From positions 9,219,501-9,283,500 of the forward strand of contig NC_016458.1 in NCBI RefSeq assembly GCF_000226115.1: a stretch of 64,000 nt of DNA, given 5' to 3'. Both the position numbers and the translations under genes were made by a program. The notes under the pieces are model-generated. The model was not told the DNA's origin, did not search any database, and saw only the letters and a list, made by a program, of their open reading frames with translations. Below are positions 63,764-64,000 of the stretch, in pieces; position 1 is the first letter of the stretch, and every line of letters begins with the position of its first letter. Source of the stretch: Thermothielavioides terrestris NRRL 8126 (Eukaryota > Ascomycota > Sordariomycetes > Sordariales > Chaetomiaceae).

Positions 63764-64000
63764 TGTTATGGACCGGGCTGTACTTGGGCTAGGTATGTGG
63801 GGGCTACGCCTAGGATCCGTAGCGGCCCCAGGGCGGACCTATAGCGGGCCCGCCTCGCGCCTAGAATAACGTCGGCCTAAACCCACTCCACGAGCCCTTG
63901 AAAACTCTACGTACGAGGACCGTAGCCTGTACTTCTCCTTTTCCTTTCCTTAAGGTAGTTGAATAGAACATTGTGCGCTTATCTGCAGACGCTATAAGGC
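63764..64000 (+). mobile_element. Possible LTR start, truncated by the window edge
   Basis: Composition changes sharply at about 63764, from AT-rich to GC-rich, with TGTTATGGACCGGGC. TG-starting, TTATGG-type termini are common in fungal Gypsy LTRs, and the segment (CTTAAGGTAGTTGAATAGAACATTG... near 63950) resembles LTR U5-like sequence. No second copy, terminal inverted repeat or coding region is visible here. Confidence 0.35.

Overview
This window looks like about 64 kb of nuclear DNA from a filamentous ascomycete, most likely a sordariomycete. The evidence is short GT-AG introns (mostly 46-120 nt) with CTAAC/CTGAC-type branch sites, GC-rich coding DNA, and fungal families (HET domain, sedolisin, F-box-like MNRHFYG family, DUF7730-like, Zn2Cys6, GT71, Whi5). 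The right end is abruptly AT-rich, as expected of repeat-induced point mutation. Genus is not determinable by eye; all intron models are hand-spliced from frame continuity and splice signals.

Layout. 1-6.2 kb: a secreted sedolisin protease cut by the left edge, a small conserved protein and a Cys-rich, probably GPI-anchored wall protein (all minus). 7-14.5 kb: a seven-pass membrane protein, an F-box-like protein and an SF1 helicase of the DNA2/NAM7/UPF1 type (all plus). 15.5-22.4 kb: a charged hypothetical protein, a tRNA-like relic, a metallo-beta-lactamase-fold hydrolase, an 85-nt poly(A) tract and a HET-domain gene. 23.2-29.1 kb: mitochondrial malate dehydrogenase facing an ER P5A ATPase (SPF1). 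30.8-33.5 kb: a broken lactonase-like gene, an unusual array of 33-nt hairpin units, and a DUF7730-like gene whose single intron is frame-preserving. 37-45 kb: Whi5-family G1/S repressor, methionine-type amino-acid permease, divergent tyrosinase. 46.7-53.6 kb: BOS1 SNARE, thiamine pyrophosphokinase, MIA40 and an OM14-like mitochondrial outer-membrane protein. 54.7-60.3 kb: Zn2Cys6 factor, OYE-type flavin oxidoreductase, GT71 mannosyltransferase. 61-64 kb: A/G microsatellite, interstitial telomere-like repeats and a gene-less AT-rich repeat block containing a miniature LTR-type element with target-site duplication, a minisatellite and a possible LTR running off the right edge.

Functionally the core genes fall into secretory-pathway/ER homeostasis (SPF1, BOS1, GT71), mitochondrial biogenesis and metabolism (MDH, MIA40, OM14-like), thiamine activation, amino-acid uptake and cell-cycle start control. 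They are interleaved with rapidly evolving fungal genes (HET, F-box, DUF7730, tyrosinase, sedolisin). Nothing indicates one gene cluster. The most unusual items are the hairpin array, the TRIM-like element, and two neighbouring genes in which an intron follows or splits the start codon.
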